Origin: Apostichopus japonicus
Lineage: Eukaryota; Echinodermata; Holothuroidea; Aspidochirotida; Stichopodidae
Direction of reading: 5' to 3'
DNA: 64,000 nucleotides
Assembly: GCF_037975245.1 (NCBI RefSeq)
Contig: NC_092566.1
Span: 2,106,001 to 2,170,000, forward strand
Shown here: in pieces, positions 24,607 through 34,310 of the stretch
How the letters are laid out: each line of letters opens with the position of its first letter
Position numbering within the stretch: position 1 is the first letter of the stretch
Position numbers and translations under genes: made by a program
The notes under the pieces: generated by a model
The model's input: the letters and a program-made list of their open reading frames with translations, nothing else
Told to the model about the DNA's origin: nothing
Databases searched by the model: none

Positions 24607-24709
24607 GCGACCTTTACGGTCTGAATCATTGTTCCCTTGCCCCAAGTGGTTCTTCCACGAGGGGAAGGCATTTTGTATGTTTTTGTGTGTTCCTTAACGA
24701 TCTTTTCAG
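24077..24709 (+). other. DIRS leader region
   Basis: This stretch between the left ITR and the gag-like ORF shows no long ORF. It includes a 38-base A-run (24566-24603) and two GTACG-TAGG-type short repeats just before it (24518-24550). A promoter is expected in or near the ITR, but no TATA-type signal can be defended. Confidence 0.6.
24566..24603 (+). repeat. Internal 38-base poly(A) tract in the DIRS leader
   Basis: Thirty-eight consecutive A residues lie about 100 bp before the gag-like start codon, on the coding strand. It is not at a terminus, so it is not a LINE-style tail. Confidence 0.95.
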
Positions 24710-26800
24710 ATGGCATCAAAGGAAGGCAGAACATCGATCAAGTGCGCAACTTGCTCGCTCTTTCGTCCAGGAAGGACCTGGGACGACCATGAGCTATGCC
24801 CGATGTGCAGGTCTTGCTCACGACGGGACCCATGCTCGATATGCGTCACGCTGACTCCAGCAAATTGGCAGGAGATTGAGGCCTGGATGGCAACTCGCAG
24901 GGAGAAATTGCAATCTAAGCTCACAAGACTCTCACCACCTCCCGCCCCGGCTTCTGAACCGGAGGCACCTGAAGGGAGTGTTTTGGAGCCAGTCGCCTCT
25001 GGCGATGGTTCCCCACTCGTTGCAGTACCGGTTGGGTCCGGGAATAGCACGAGTTCTAATGCCAAATCAAAAGGCAAGAGAAGCAACAAGGGCAAGGGCA
25101 AAGCCCCCAGACCCAAACGGACCACACGTCCAGAAGAAGGGTCGACGCAACTGCAGTCCACTGGTCCACAGACCACCGAACCTCCAGACCTCTGGTCCAC
25201 TGGACCACCAGAATTGCCAGTCCCTGCAGACCTGAGCTCTGAGATACAACTCACCAGGGACAGAGGAAAACGGCCGGCACCACAGCCGACCAGACCTCGC
25301 TCCAGGAGCAGATCCCCACATCCAAGGGACCCATCTCCAGTCCAGGACGAATCCTCCCAGGACTCAGACAGCGGCTATAGACGCAGAGGCAGCTATAGAC
25401 CGACAGGAGCCAGGGACCCTCCCCGAGGGGAGCGACCACAAGCGGATGGGAATTGGCTTCTCTCCCAACTGTCCGCTATATTACAACCACTCGTCGCACA
25501 AATGACGCCCGCACAGAATGCGGCCACAACCGACGCATCCACCGCTCCACAGCTGCCAGTCAGGCCGCTAACCCTGGACCAGGGAAGACCTCCACTGACA
25601 CCCATGGACCACAATCTGGATGCACTGGAGCTAGTAGCGTCAGAAACATGGTCTGAACGTGGGGATGAAGCCTCAGTCCTGGACGAGTACGAGTCACAGG
25701 TTGACGAGGCGGAAGATGAGGAGGACGAAGAGCAAAGCGTCAAAGGCATTGACCTGCCCCCAGACCTCATCGCGAAGGCCATCCACATCTTCACAACAAG
25801 ACTCGGCTTTGAGCCGCCTCCCAACCCCAAGCCAACAGAGCGGACTTCGAAACTGCGGACCACAAATGAGCCGTCGCAGTCCACGACACCTTGTGTCCCG
25901 GTGGACGCTGTCTGCTTCGACAGGATCGAAGGGCTTCAGGCCAAAAAGAGATGGACTGCTTTTCCAGCAAAGCAGGATAGAGCCCTAAAGATCCATGACG
26001 ATACTTGGAAACGAATCTTCAAGGTTCCGTCCATTACAGGGGAGGTCAGGGACCGACTCAGAGCGGAACAAGCTCTGAGCTCGGGTTACTTCAGAGAGCC
26101 GCTGCGCAAGAAAGCGGAACAATCGGCCTATGACCTCGACCAGGCCTCCAGAGTCGGGATGAAGTTTGCCTCTACTTTTATGCTCGCAGCAGAACTGCTG
26201 ATGAGGCACCACCAGCAGCTGCCAGAGGACAAAGACCAGATCCCAGACCGGGAGGCATCACAAATCCTGTGGCTGTTGGGACCACTGGCGAGACTCATCT
26301 ATGATCAGTTCGCCAGGATGTCTGTAAAGCTGGTGGAATCAAGACGAGACAACGTTCTTGCAGCAATGCGGTGGCCAGACGGGGAGACTCGCGAGAGATT
26401 AACACACCTCCCAATAGCAAACGAAGACCTGTTCGCGGGCCAGTTTGCGGACGCTGTGCAGTCGGAGTTCACAAAACGAGACTCCCTCGCCAAGACGTCG
26501 TTCTCGAGGCTGAACACCCGGAGACCCCAGGGACAGAACGCTCCCACGAGATCGTTCTCTGGCCCCAGACCTGTCAGGAGCCGCGGTCGGAGCAACGCCC
26601 CGTCCTCAGGCGACAGACGTGGCAGGTCTCGTAGACCATCCCCACCGAGAAACAGACAATACCGGGGAGCGGGATGGAGACCGCAAGGAACGGTTCGGTC
26701 ATGGAACGCACCCAGACAGCCAGCAGCACGACGAGGTAGGACCGGACCTGACCCACGTGGTGCTCAGCCACCCAGATCCACCTTCGGTGCCCGGCCCTAG
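24710..26800 (+). CDS. DIRS gag-like ORF1 protein
   Basis: This ORF encodes 696 residues. The N-terminus has a Cys-rich cluster (C12, C15, H27, C30, C33, C36, C42, C45) that could bind zinc. Next come a Pro/Ser/Arg-rich disordered stretch (about residues 70-270), an acidic segment (about 325-345), and a predicted globular part (about 385-600) with helices such as ASQILWLLGPLARLIYDQFA. The C-terminus is strongly Arg/Gly/Pro-rich and probably binds nucleic acid. Position and composition match ORF1 of DIRS elements, assumed to package the RNA; the sequence itself has no enzymatic motif. ATG 24710 follows the poly(A) leader. The ORF overlaps the RT frame by up to 182 nt. Confidence 0.85.
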   Translation: MASKEGRTSIKCATCSLFRPGRTWDDHELCPMCRSCSRRDPCSICVTLTPANWQEIEAWMATRREKLQSKLTRLSPPPAPASEPEAPEGSVLEPVASGDGSPLVAVPVGSGNSTSSNAKSKGKRSNKGKGKAPRPKRTTRPEEGSTQLQSTGPQTTEPPDLWSTGPPELPVPADLSSEIQLTRDRGKRPAPQPTRPRSRSRSPHPRDPSPVQDESSQDSDSGYRRRGSYRPTGARDPPRGERPQADGNWLLSQLSAILQPLVAQMTPAQNAATTDASTAPQLPVRPLTLDQGRPPLTPMDHNLDALELVASETWSERGDEASVLDEYESQVDEAEDEEDEEQSVKGIDLPPDLIAKAIHIFTTRLGFEPPPNPKPTERTSKLRTTNEPSQSTTPCVPVDAVCFDRIEGLQAKKRWTAFPAKQDRALKIHDDTWKRIFKVPSITGEVRDRLRAEQALSSGYFREPLRKKAEQSAYDLDQASRVGMKFASTFMLAAELLMRHHQQLPEDKDQIPDREASQILWLLGPLARLIYDQFARMSVKLVESRRDNVLAAMRWPDGETRERLTHLPIANEDLFAGQFADAVQSEFTKRDSLAKTSFSRLNTRRPQGQNAPTRSFSGPRPVRSRGRSNAPSSGDRRGRSRRPSPPRNRQYRGAGWRPQGTVRSWNAPRQPAARRGRTGPDPRGAQPPRSTFGARP

Positions 26801-28871
26801 GGATGCCCACCCTACCACGGTCTACCCGATGGTAGGGGGGAGACTTCGACTATTCACCCAGCAATGGGAACTTCTGGGTCCGGACTCTTGGGTATTGGAG
26901 GTGATCTCAGCGGGGTACCGCATAGAATTCGTCGATATACCCCACTTACCTCCGGAAGGCGGAGGGAGGAGAATCACCCCAATCCCCGAGGATCCAGACC
27001 AACGCCGCGCTCTGGAGACAGAAATCCAGGCATTGTTGGACAAGGGCGCGGTAGTGAGGACGACAGGAAGGGAGGGACCCCTTTTCCGTTCGTCATTCTT
27101 CCTCACTCCAAAAAAAGACAAGTCCTGGAGGCCGATTCTGAACCTGCGGCCATTAAACAAAGCGTTTATAAAACCAAAACGCTTCAGGATGGAAACACTA
27201 TCCATCATCGTACCATCCCTCAACAAAGGGATGTGGGCATCAACGGTGGATCTGAAAGACGCCTACTTACACATACCGATCCACCCGAAACACCAGCGAT
27301 TCCTCGCATTCAGCTATGGGGGAACAGACTTCAAGTTCACAGCACTCCCGTTCGGACTATCCACCGCCCCAAGGGTGTTTACCCGAGTAGCGGGAGCAGC
27401 AGTCAAGGAACTCCGTCGCAGAGGAATTCCTCTGTTCGTCTACCTAGACGACTGGCTCATACTAGGCGACTCGTATCAGGAGGCACGACGCAACGTCACC
27501 CTTACGACAGACCTCCTTTTTCGTCTCGGCTGGCTGGTCAACGAGGGCAAATCCAACCTCACCCCAAGCCAGCGAGTCAAATACCTCGGAGCCGACCTCG
27601 ACTTCGCCGAGGGGTCAGTCCGACCATCCCAAGAGAGGATATTACAACTGGCGCAGCTAGCCCAGCGCATGCTCAACAGGCAATTCTCGACGGCGAGAAC
27701 CTGGCTGCAGCTCCTCGGACTCATAGCCAGCCTCGTGGGCATCACCCCCTTTTGCAAGCTTCGGATGAGGCCTCTCCAAATCCACTTACTGAGCCTCTAC
27801 AAACCGGAGGTCTCCGACATACAAATGCGAGTACCTCTAGCCCCCCTAGACACACAACACCTCGCTTGGTGGGCGAATCCGGAGAACTGGGCCAACGGGA
27901 GACCCTTCCACCAGGAGAGGCCCCTTACGTCAATTACCTCCGACGCCTCATTAGTCGGCTGGGGAGCATTCTGGCAGACCCTCACAGTCGCAGGGACTTG
28001 GTCAGACCATTACAAACGCCTCCACATCAACGAGCTCGAACTCGAGGCGATAGCAAGAGGACTCCGCCATTTTCAGGAGCAATTGCGAGGCCACACAGTG
28101 ACGGCATTCGCGGACAATACCACCGCAGTCTCCTACATCAACAGACAGGGGGGCACCAGATCGACCCGACTTTGTCAAGCGACTTGGGACCTCCTACACT
28201 GGTGCCGGCAAAACGACATACAACTGAGAGCCTCACACCTGGCTGGGGAGGACAATCAGGTGGCAGACGCCCTCTCCAGGGGCACATTAAGCCCCACAGA
28301 ATGGTCACTACAACGCCAGACTTGCGCACAGCTCTTCAATGTCCTTGGTCGTCCGAACATCGACCTCTTTGCCTCAGCCGAGAATGCCAAACTCCCGACT
28401 TTCTGCTCCAGGAGATGGCACCCACAGGCCTGGGCAGCAGACGCGATGTCCATCTCATGGGACGGGATGCAGGCATACGCCTTCCCACCCCTGTGCCTCA
28501 TCCACAAGGTCCTTCTGAAGCTTCGGAGATCCAGGACGAGACTGCTTCTCATAGCCCCCAGATGGCCCAGGAGGCCGTGGTTCCCCCTTCTGCTCGACCT
28601 CCTCTGCGGAGTACCTCGCGCATTACCAGACTCCCCTCACCTACTCACCCAAGCCAAGGGGAAGATCTTCCACCCGAACATCAGGTCTCTAGACCTGACT
28701 GCCTGGCCATTATCAAGTCTGACCTCAGAACGCGAGGATTTTCAGAAGACGTTGCCGATATGGCAGCAGCGGCAAGGAGACCTAGCACCATCAGAACTTA
28801 TACTACAAGGCTCGACTGCTTCTACCGATGGTGCACGAATGCCCAGATTGATCCGCGTTCAGCCTCTGTAA
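26619..28871 (+). CDS. DIRS reverse transcriptase-RNase H polyprotein
   Basis: This ORF is 750 codons. Reverse transcriptase motifs in order are LTPKKDKSWRPILNLRPLN, VDLKDAYLHIPI (catalytic D211), LPFGLSTAPRVFTR and YLDDWLILG (275-283, with D277 and D278). RNase H follows with SDASLVGWGAFW (D442), NELELEA (E near 472), FADNTTAVSYIN (D499) and DNQVADALSR (D550). Residues about 575-700 contain DLFASAENAKLPTF, FPPLCLIHKVLLK and LLLIAPRWPRRPWFPLLL, the layout of the Dam-methyltransferase-like domain described in DIRS polyproteins. The first ATG lies inside the gag frame; the in-frame ATG at 26829, just after the gag stop, is an alternative start. The last 60 codons overlap the recombinase frame. 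Confidence 0.93.
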   Translation: MAGLVDHPHRETDNTGERDGDRKERFGHGTHPDSQQHDEVGPDLTHVVLSHPDPPSVPGPRDAHPTTVYPMVGGRLRLFTQQWELLGPDSWVLEVISAGYRIEFVDIPHLPPEGGGRRITPIPEDPDQRRALETEIQALLDKGAVVRTTGREGPLFRSSFFLTPKKDKSWRPILNLRPLNKAFIKPKRFRMETLSIIVPSLNKGMWASTVDLKDAYLHIPIHPKHQRFLAFSYGGTDFKFTALPFGLSTAPRVFTRVAGAAVKELRRRGIPLFVYLDDWLILGDSYQEARRNVTLTTDLLFRLGWLVNEGKSNLTPSQRVKYLGADLDFAEGSVRPSQERILQLAQLAQRMLNRQFSTARTWLQLLGLIASLVGITPFCKLRMRPLQIHLLSLYKPEVSDIQMRVPLAPLDTQHLAWWANPENWANGRPFHQERPLTSITSDASLVGWGAFWQTLTVAGTWSDHYKRLHINELELEAIARGLRHFQEQLRGHTVTAFADNTTAVSYINRQGGTRSTRLCQATWDLLHWCRQNDIQLRASHLAGEDNQVADALSRGTLSPTEWSLQRQTCAQLFNVLGRPNIDLFASAENAKLPTFCSRRWHPQAWAADAMSISWDGMQAYAFPPLCLIHKVLLKLRRSRTRLLLIAPRWPRRPWFPLLLDLLCGVPRALPDSPHLLTQAKGKIFHPNIRSLDLTAWPLSSLTSEREDFQKTLPIWQQRQGDLAPSELILQGSTASTDGARMPRLIRVQPL

Positions 28872-29752
28872 AACACATAACAGACTTCATGATGTCCCTG
28901 TTCCATCAAGGCAGACAGGTCTCCACCATCAAAAACTACCGCTCAGCTATAGCGGCGGTCCACACAGGCTTCGCAGATGGCTCCACCATGGGGTCAAACA
29001 AGGTCATCTCGGCAGTCCTCCGTGGCATGGCCAACAGGAGACCGACAACACCAAAACTCCCCCACTCTTGGAGTATAAATGGTGTTCTCAGGGAGATGGC
29101 GAATGATCCTTTTGAACCAATGGCATCAGCGTCCTTACGACACGTCACACAGAAGACCCTGTTCCTGATAGCAGCCGCATCGGCCAGACGGAGAAGCTGC
29201 CTCCACGCGTTATCCGTGGCGGAGGGACACATACGTTTTGACGTCAATGGGGTACGACTCATCCCCGATCCCTCCTTCCTCCCGAAGAACCAAACTCTTG
29301 AGTTTGTGCCAGGCGACATTTTCCTACCAAAAATCTCGCATTTTTCATCGATCAGGGAGGACAAACTCTGGTGCCCAGTCAGGGCACTCCGATGGTACTT
29401 ACACAGAACCAAAGACCTCCGAACTTCGCCAAAACTGTTCATCCTACCGTCTGCCCCTCACACTCCGGCGTCTAAGGACACGATCTCCCGGTGGCTGGTC
29501 CAGCTCATCCAGCCTCACACCACAGGGGGAGAGAGGGTTCGGGCACATGACCTCAGGGGCCAAGCTTCCTCTAAAGCACTATTCGCGGGGGTACCCCTGG
29601 AGGAGATCCTGAAGGCGGCGGCATGGAAGACACCATCAACTTTCGTCGCCACATATCTGACCGACACCCTCGCTTCGGAGGCGGCATTCGGACGTGCGGT
29701 GTTGGGGGTTCCTTTGGGCAGGTCCCGCCCGTTGGGCCTCCCACCATCGTAA
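28562..29752 (+). CDS. DIRS tyrosine recombinase
   Basis: The open frame extends further upstream (to 26864), but that part is a shadow of the RT frame. The in-frame ATG at 28562 is a reasonable start, with 28760 as a later option. The N-terminal SAM-like part reads RRPSTIRTYTTRLDCFYRW and STIKNYRSAIAAVH. Catalytic motifs are SARRRSCLHALSV (first Arg), HDLRGQASSKALFAGV (His-X-X-Arg, His at 29546) and AAAWKTPSTFVATYL (Trp in the His/Trp position, nucleophile Tyr at 29654). All active-site positions are present. In DIRS elements this enzyme inserts a circular DNA intermediate, replacing an integrase. It overlaps the RT frame by about 310 nt in another phase. Confidence 0.92.
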   Translation: MAQEAVVPPSARPPLRSTSRITRLPSPTHPSQGEDLPPEHQVSRPDCLAIIKSDLRTRGFSEDVADMAAAARRPSTIRTYTTRLDCFYRWCTNAQIDPRSASVKHITDFMMSLFHQGRQVSTIKNYRSAIAAVHTGFADGSTMGSNKVISAVLRGMANRRPTTPKLPHSWSINGVLREMANDPFEPMASASLRHVTQKTLFLIAAASARRRSCLHALSVAEGHIRFDVNGVRLIPDPSFLPKNQTLEFVPGDIFLPKISHFSSIREDKLWCPVRALRWYLHRTKDLRTSPKLFILPSAPHTPASKDTISRWLVQLIQPHTTGGERVRAHDLRGQASSKALFAGVPLEEILKAAAWKTPSTFVATYLTDTLASEAAFGRAVLGVPLGRSRPLGLPPS

Positions 29753-29764
29753 CAGTGCCACTCC

Positions 29765-29863
29765 GTGCAATAGTGGAGTGGGAGACAGGTAAGAGAGGAG
29801 CGAAGTAAATTCCCCAAAACTCACTGGTTTGGGGATTTACGAGCGACGATACTTACCTGTCTC
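29765..29863 (+). repeat. Internal complementary region (ICR) of the DIRS element
   Basis: The first half (29765-29811) is the reverse complement of the element's left end (23939-23985). The second half (29812-29863) is the reverse complement of its right end (about 30457-30508). The two halves meet between 29811 and 29812. The ICR therefore represents the joined circle junction on the opposite strand, the template used in DIRS1 models to complete the termini. It starts 13 bp after the recombinase stop codon. Confidence 0.92.
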
Positions 29864-30348
29864 TCCCTCCTCCCACCACCACTCGGGACCTACCCCACGA
29901 CACAAACGCCAACTAGACCGCTGAGCACCACATGACTCAGGACGCCACCCTTACCGCGAGCTCCTGGGATCGTCAGCTAGCCTCTCCCAGCCGCACAGGC
30001 CTCACATGTCTCACCTGGTTCATAACGAACTCTTCCAACAGGACCCTGAGACACTCGACGATCGCGACACTCCTCTTACACCCATCCTGATTGAGGTGAG
30101 TGCTCATACCCTAACAGGGCTTCTTTTCGAACTGATACCTCTAACATGCACCAGTTCGAGCACACTCCAGTGTAAGATTACCGTCGCACATAACATCACT
30201 TGCACCCCACCTCCATGTCACCGGGTGGGGGCTTCTCTGATGATCAGCGGAGCTCGCGCACGCTTCTTCGCCGCCCTCGGCTCCCCCTTAGGTGCCACCC
30301 GCCCTCCCTACCCGAACGAGGGGCAAGCTGCCTGCTTGTGTCCTGGGA
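29864..30348 (+). other. DIRS 3' non-coding segment
   Basis: This segment lies between the ICR and the right ITR. A 141-codon frame (30006-30431) runs into the ITR and resembles no protein, so it is not called. The segment is GC-rich like the rest of the element. Confidence 0.6.
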
Positions 30349-30468
30349 TAGATTCGGAAGGAGGAGTTAGTGGGCGGTGCCTAGGGAGCGAGGGCGCAGT
30401 GCTAAAATATTCCAAATGTGTAGTTAGGTAGATAGGAAAGTGCAATAGTGGAGTGGGAGACAGGTAAG
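30349..30468 (-). repeat. Right inverted terminal repeat of the DIRS element
   Basis: A perfect inverted match by eye to 23957-24076. It is followed by a 40-base right extension (30469-30508) that ends in the small inverted repeat CCCCAAA...TTTTGGGG (30486-30508) and recurs only in the ICR. Confidence 0.95.
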
Positions 30469-30508
30469 TATCGTCGCTCGTAAATCCCCAAACCAGTGAG
30501 TTTTGGGG

Positions 30509-31629
30509 AGTCGTGTGAGTATGGGGTGTGTCGACGACTATCGAAAACTAGTTCACGACAGTCAAGAGTTGCGTCTTGTCTTGGTCATTCTCCAGTCGGC
30601 CAGTATGTAGCCAGCTTAACAGGGACTCTAATTTGGTTCAAATCGTGACAGTTTTTTGCGTGCATCATCATGATACACCATGTGTGATGAATGAAAAGCA
30701 ACGCTAATGCAAAACTGAATAGCTCAAAATGAAATGGAGGGAAAAACATAATGAGGTTTCAATGTACTCATCAAATATTGAAACCAATGCATGGAAAAAG
30801 GACTATGTTTGTAGTGAATGGTTTTGTTTAGTCTCCACTTTATCAGGGGTGAAAGTACAAAGTACAATAATTGTTTCAGCACTTGTCTCTCAAATCAATC
30901 TTATTACGAATAGAAAGTCAAACATTGCAAACAATGATTCCGATAAACAAAGTAAATGAAGGTTGTAGAGATGTTCATTATACAAACCTTGCTCGGTTCA
31001 AGAGTTTCAGGGTTTGAATGTATGGTGGACTGCAAAAAACACAAATGTACTGGAGACGTTAAGGGTGTTAATACAAAGATATGGAACAAATAACTCATGC
31101 ATCCCAAAAGGAGTGATCATCAATCATTGTAATCCAGAAATGTACCTGTAAGGATAAAAATGTGCAGAAATTATAAAATTTTGAACAACAATATTTATGA
31201 GAATAATTGTAAGATCTGTTGGACCCTACTGTATGAATGTGAAGTCTAAATGCATCGATTATCAGACAACCAGTCGGTAATATAGCAAAGTGCAGACATT
31301 TAGTGAGGACACTTATATTACGATGGTATGAACATTCTGAGTAAATTTAGCATTTAGGCATTGTGTGAAAAATAAGCTGCTGAGGAGGCTGCAGCATCCT
31401 GCAGCCAGGCTGCGTATAGTGTTAATCTTTTGTGCTGTTGAATTCAACACAATAGGCACTGCCGGTCTGCCAAGACAATCTCTATTGTTTGGCATTGATT
31501 CAGCCTTGCTGCAAGGGAGTTTGCAGCTGCTGCAGCTTTTAGTCAAAGTAAGAGTAGATATTTAGACATTTCTGTTTCAACTTCATTACTCAAAAGTATC
31601 TACTTTTCACTCTAACTTTTAACGTGAAG
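30509..31629 (+). other. Intron, part downstream of the DIRS insertion
   Basis: No coding is supported. A CTGCAG-rich local patch with imperfect self-complementarity lies at 31375-31540. The 3' end carries a pyrimidine-rich tract leading into the exon 5 acceptor. Confidence 0.65.
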
Positions 31630-31768
31630 TGGCCCACCAAGCCTCTCCTTCAAGTACCCGTCCTGCCGGAATGCGCAGTGTCAAGCCCCCCACAAGAGGC
31701 CCAGCTGCACCACCAGCCCAGCAAGTACGCGACCTACCAAGCTGTGCCGTTTGCCAGTCCAACATCAT
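31630..31768 (+). CDS. Exon 5: linker and start of LIM1
   Basis: This exon encodes about 46 residues: AHQASPSSTRPAGMRSVKPP, then TRGPAAPPAQQVRDLPSCAVC and QSN. CAVC supplies the first two zinc ligands of LIM1. The acceptor ACGTGAAG|TGG takes a phase-1 G from exon 4, giving Val, and also fits the alternative exon 4 donor. The donor is AT|GTAAGT and leaves two bases. A frame starting at ATG 31624 across this exon is a different, non-coding phase. Confidence 0.88.
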
Positions 31769-34224
31769 GTAAGTATTCGTTTGTGACCTTTGACCTCTTT
31801 GAGGTGTGTTGGCTTCATTTACTACATTCTGCTGTGTAACTATGCATTTTTTTATGCAGTCATTTATAGTAGCTGTAGTGTGGACCCATTGGAAGATGAC
31901 CTAGTGTTAAGCATTCAGAATTAGATTATTGATGGCTTTCATGTGTCCTATATCCATTCTACATTGTGTTGTTAAGTGACGTTAGAAGCTGTGACTTTAT
32001 GTATCTGGCAATGCCTGGTGTTTTTTTTTTCTCCCATTCTTTTAACATTTACTCTCAGTATGTGCTGATTTATATGAATATTGTAAATAAATCTTTAATA
32101 AAATTTTCATTATTAGGTCCTTTCCAAATTTTTATTTTCCTTTGGAAATATTAAAATTGTCAAATCTGTAAAAGTTACGATTGTGTTACACCTGCTTGGC
32201 AACGACAATCTAAACTGACAATTGCAAACATTGAAAGTTTCTTTCATACAAACTACACTTCATTCTGGTCAGAAAGTCTGAACGCCTTTAAAGCAAAACG
32301 TACAAAAAACGATAAACATGGGAAGGAACTTTGCTTTCTCTATATATTAATTTTTTTCTTCATTAATTACTTGATTGATTTACTTAATTATGTATTTGTA
32401 ATTTGGTTATGAGAAGTAAGATGGTAAATATCATGGCAATATGAGAATATGGAAACAGAGTTTGTGTAGTTAATAGGGTCAGCATCTGTCTCATACAACT
32501 TGATACGTAACCTGATGTGATACATAACCTGATACTCTGTGTCTGTCGTGAAGTAACTCTATTCTGTAAGAAGATCAAGTTACACATTAATCAACCATCA
32601 AAATTAAAATGGTTTGTTATTTATGATACCAGTTAAGTCTAACCCACAACTTTGAGGTAAAAAAAAAAGCGAATGTAAAAGTTGGAAAACAGTATTTCTT
32701 TTATAGTTGAGTATAACCTTTTAGCCTTTTGGAAGAAGATCCTACTATGACTGAAATGTCAAGCCCTCTAACTTTTATAGATTTTCCAACACATGATGAG
32801 CAGTTTTGACAACAGTTTTTCCTCTCTTGATCTTAAAATGTTAAGTTTTTTAGTTTAGAATTTAAAAATTCAAAATGCCACAGGAAAATAAGGATAGAGT
32901 GCAAACAAACGAGAAAACCTATCATGTTTGAAAAATTTGACGAAATACAATAATGTACGGATGTATGACTTTGCCATTTTGTGCACTTTCTATTTGTGAT
33001 CGATTGGCAGTTTTATAATTTGAGATTTTACACAAACGAAAGAAGAAGTAATTAAATAAATGAAGTAATTATGGTGATTAATTATCGTGTGCTTCCTTCA
33101 GTAGACTTTTTGGGAACTGACATCATTACATTTTATGAATTTTCACTATTTACACTGGAATTTAACCTTTTTATCATTGATTAGATTTAGAATCGTTAGA
33201 TTTATTCAACCCTTTACGTGATGGATTTTTCTAACTTGATATTGATGGATTTTAAAACCTGACATTTAAGCAAACTCTAATGGTTCCTGTTACTGCAAAT
33301 GGTTCCTGTTTCTACAAATGGTTCCTGTTCCTAACTGAAATTCACGATACAACAGGGAACATAATATAGGAAGATTTGTCAAAAGGGAAAATTTGTGTAC
33401 TAATGTGATAGTAGCACAGACTTTTAGCAATTAGAGTCTTACTTTTTTAAGGTCTATGAACAGACCTCACTTTTTAGCATGGTCAAATATGAAACAAAAG
33501 AAAAAGGGCTTTTCTTTCAATCTTAATCCTGCAGAGCAGTGCGATACATTTTGGGAGATAAAAATGGATGGCAGTGGGTTTGAAAGATTTCCTTTAAATT
33601 ACAGACAATCAAAAATGAAAATGTTTAAACACTTGTGTCCAAATCTCTGTCTTTGAAGTTTTCCAGTTTATTTCGGACAGTACAGGAGTCCTTTTGAAGT
33701 CTCCTTGTACGTGAAATTACTTTGAGTGTCTTTAATTAGTTGAAACTATTAATGACCGGTGACCTGTAAAGTTGATGAACTCGATGGCGGTTTAGTTCTA
33801 CGATCAGTACAGAAAGCTAACATCATAGAGAAGGAAGCATTTGCGACCGAGAGGACTTGAGGGACATGAATATTCATTTCAGCAAAATGTTCATAACTGA
33901 GCTCGTCTCATGACTTTCTATACTTGATGAAACATTAATAATAGGTAACCATGACCATGTGACTTGTACAAATTGTTTGCCAAATGTTTTAGCAGCAGTG
34001 TTGTATACCATATTCAATTCCAAACAAATACTGCATCTTAGCTAAATCAAATATTACAAGTTGTGGGAGGGTTACCTGTCAAGTGGAAACATGTTAAACT
34101 AATTCTCTCCCCCACCTTTGCAAGAAACCTGGATCTACCCCTGTTTTCAACAAGTTTGTCAAACCCCTTTAGCTGGATTTTCTGAGGGAAGGAGTAAAGA
34201 AATTTGATTATTTTTACCTCACAG
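31769..34224 (+). other. Intron within LIM1
   Basis: No coding is supported. It is AT-rich. A three-copy GGTTCCTGTT-type direct repeat (unit about 20 bp) lies at 33281-33332. Confidence 0.65.
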
Positions 34225-34310
34225 AGGACGCTTTGTTAGGGTCATGGGGTTGCCAATGCACGAGGGTTGCTTCAATTGTCGTGACTGCGGCGTCTCATTA
34301 CGTAATAAAG
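34225..34310 (+). CDS. Exon 6: middle of LIM1
   Basis: This exon encodes GRFVRVMGLPMHEGCFNCRD then CGVSLRNKG. It carries His and Cys of H-EG-C and the two Cys of the second zinc finger (C-FN-C-RD-C). The acceptor is ACCTCACAG and the donor AAAG|GTAAGA. The incoming two bases complete an Ile codon, giving the family pattern C-x2-C-x16-H-x2-C. The outgoing phase is 1. Confidence 0.94.

Larger units (their letters stand above)
23939..30508 (+). mobile_element. DIRS-type tyrosine-recombinase retrotransposon, apparently intact
   Basis: This 6.57-kb element has 120-bp inverted terminal repeats (23957-24076 and 30349-30468) that match by eye at every position, short unique outer extensions, an internal complementary region (29765-29863), and three long open frames. 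These are gag-like (24710-26800), RT/RNase H (26619-28871) and tyrosine recombinase (about 28562-29752). No target-site duplication is visible at the inferred ends, as expected for recombinase-mediated insertion from a circle. This combination defines DIRS1-like elements. Intact frames plus identical ITRs imply a young insertion. It lies in sense orientation in a 13-kb host intron. Confidence 0.95.

Noticed and set aside
24706-25884. Minus-strand frames opposite the DIRS gag-like ORF
   Set aside because: They are GC-rich shadows of the gag frame, with Ser/Gly-rich composition and no motif.
26864-28561. Upstream part of the recombinase frame as a protein domain
   Set aside because: This part overlaps the RT/RNase H domains in another phase and reads as Arg/Pro/Ser-rich nonsense. 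Only the C-terminal part carries recombinase motifs.
30006-30431. 141-codon frame in the DIRS 3' segment
   Set aside because: It runs from non-coding sequence into the ITR and resembles no known DIRS protein.
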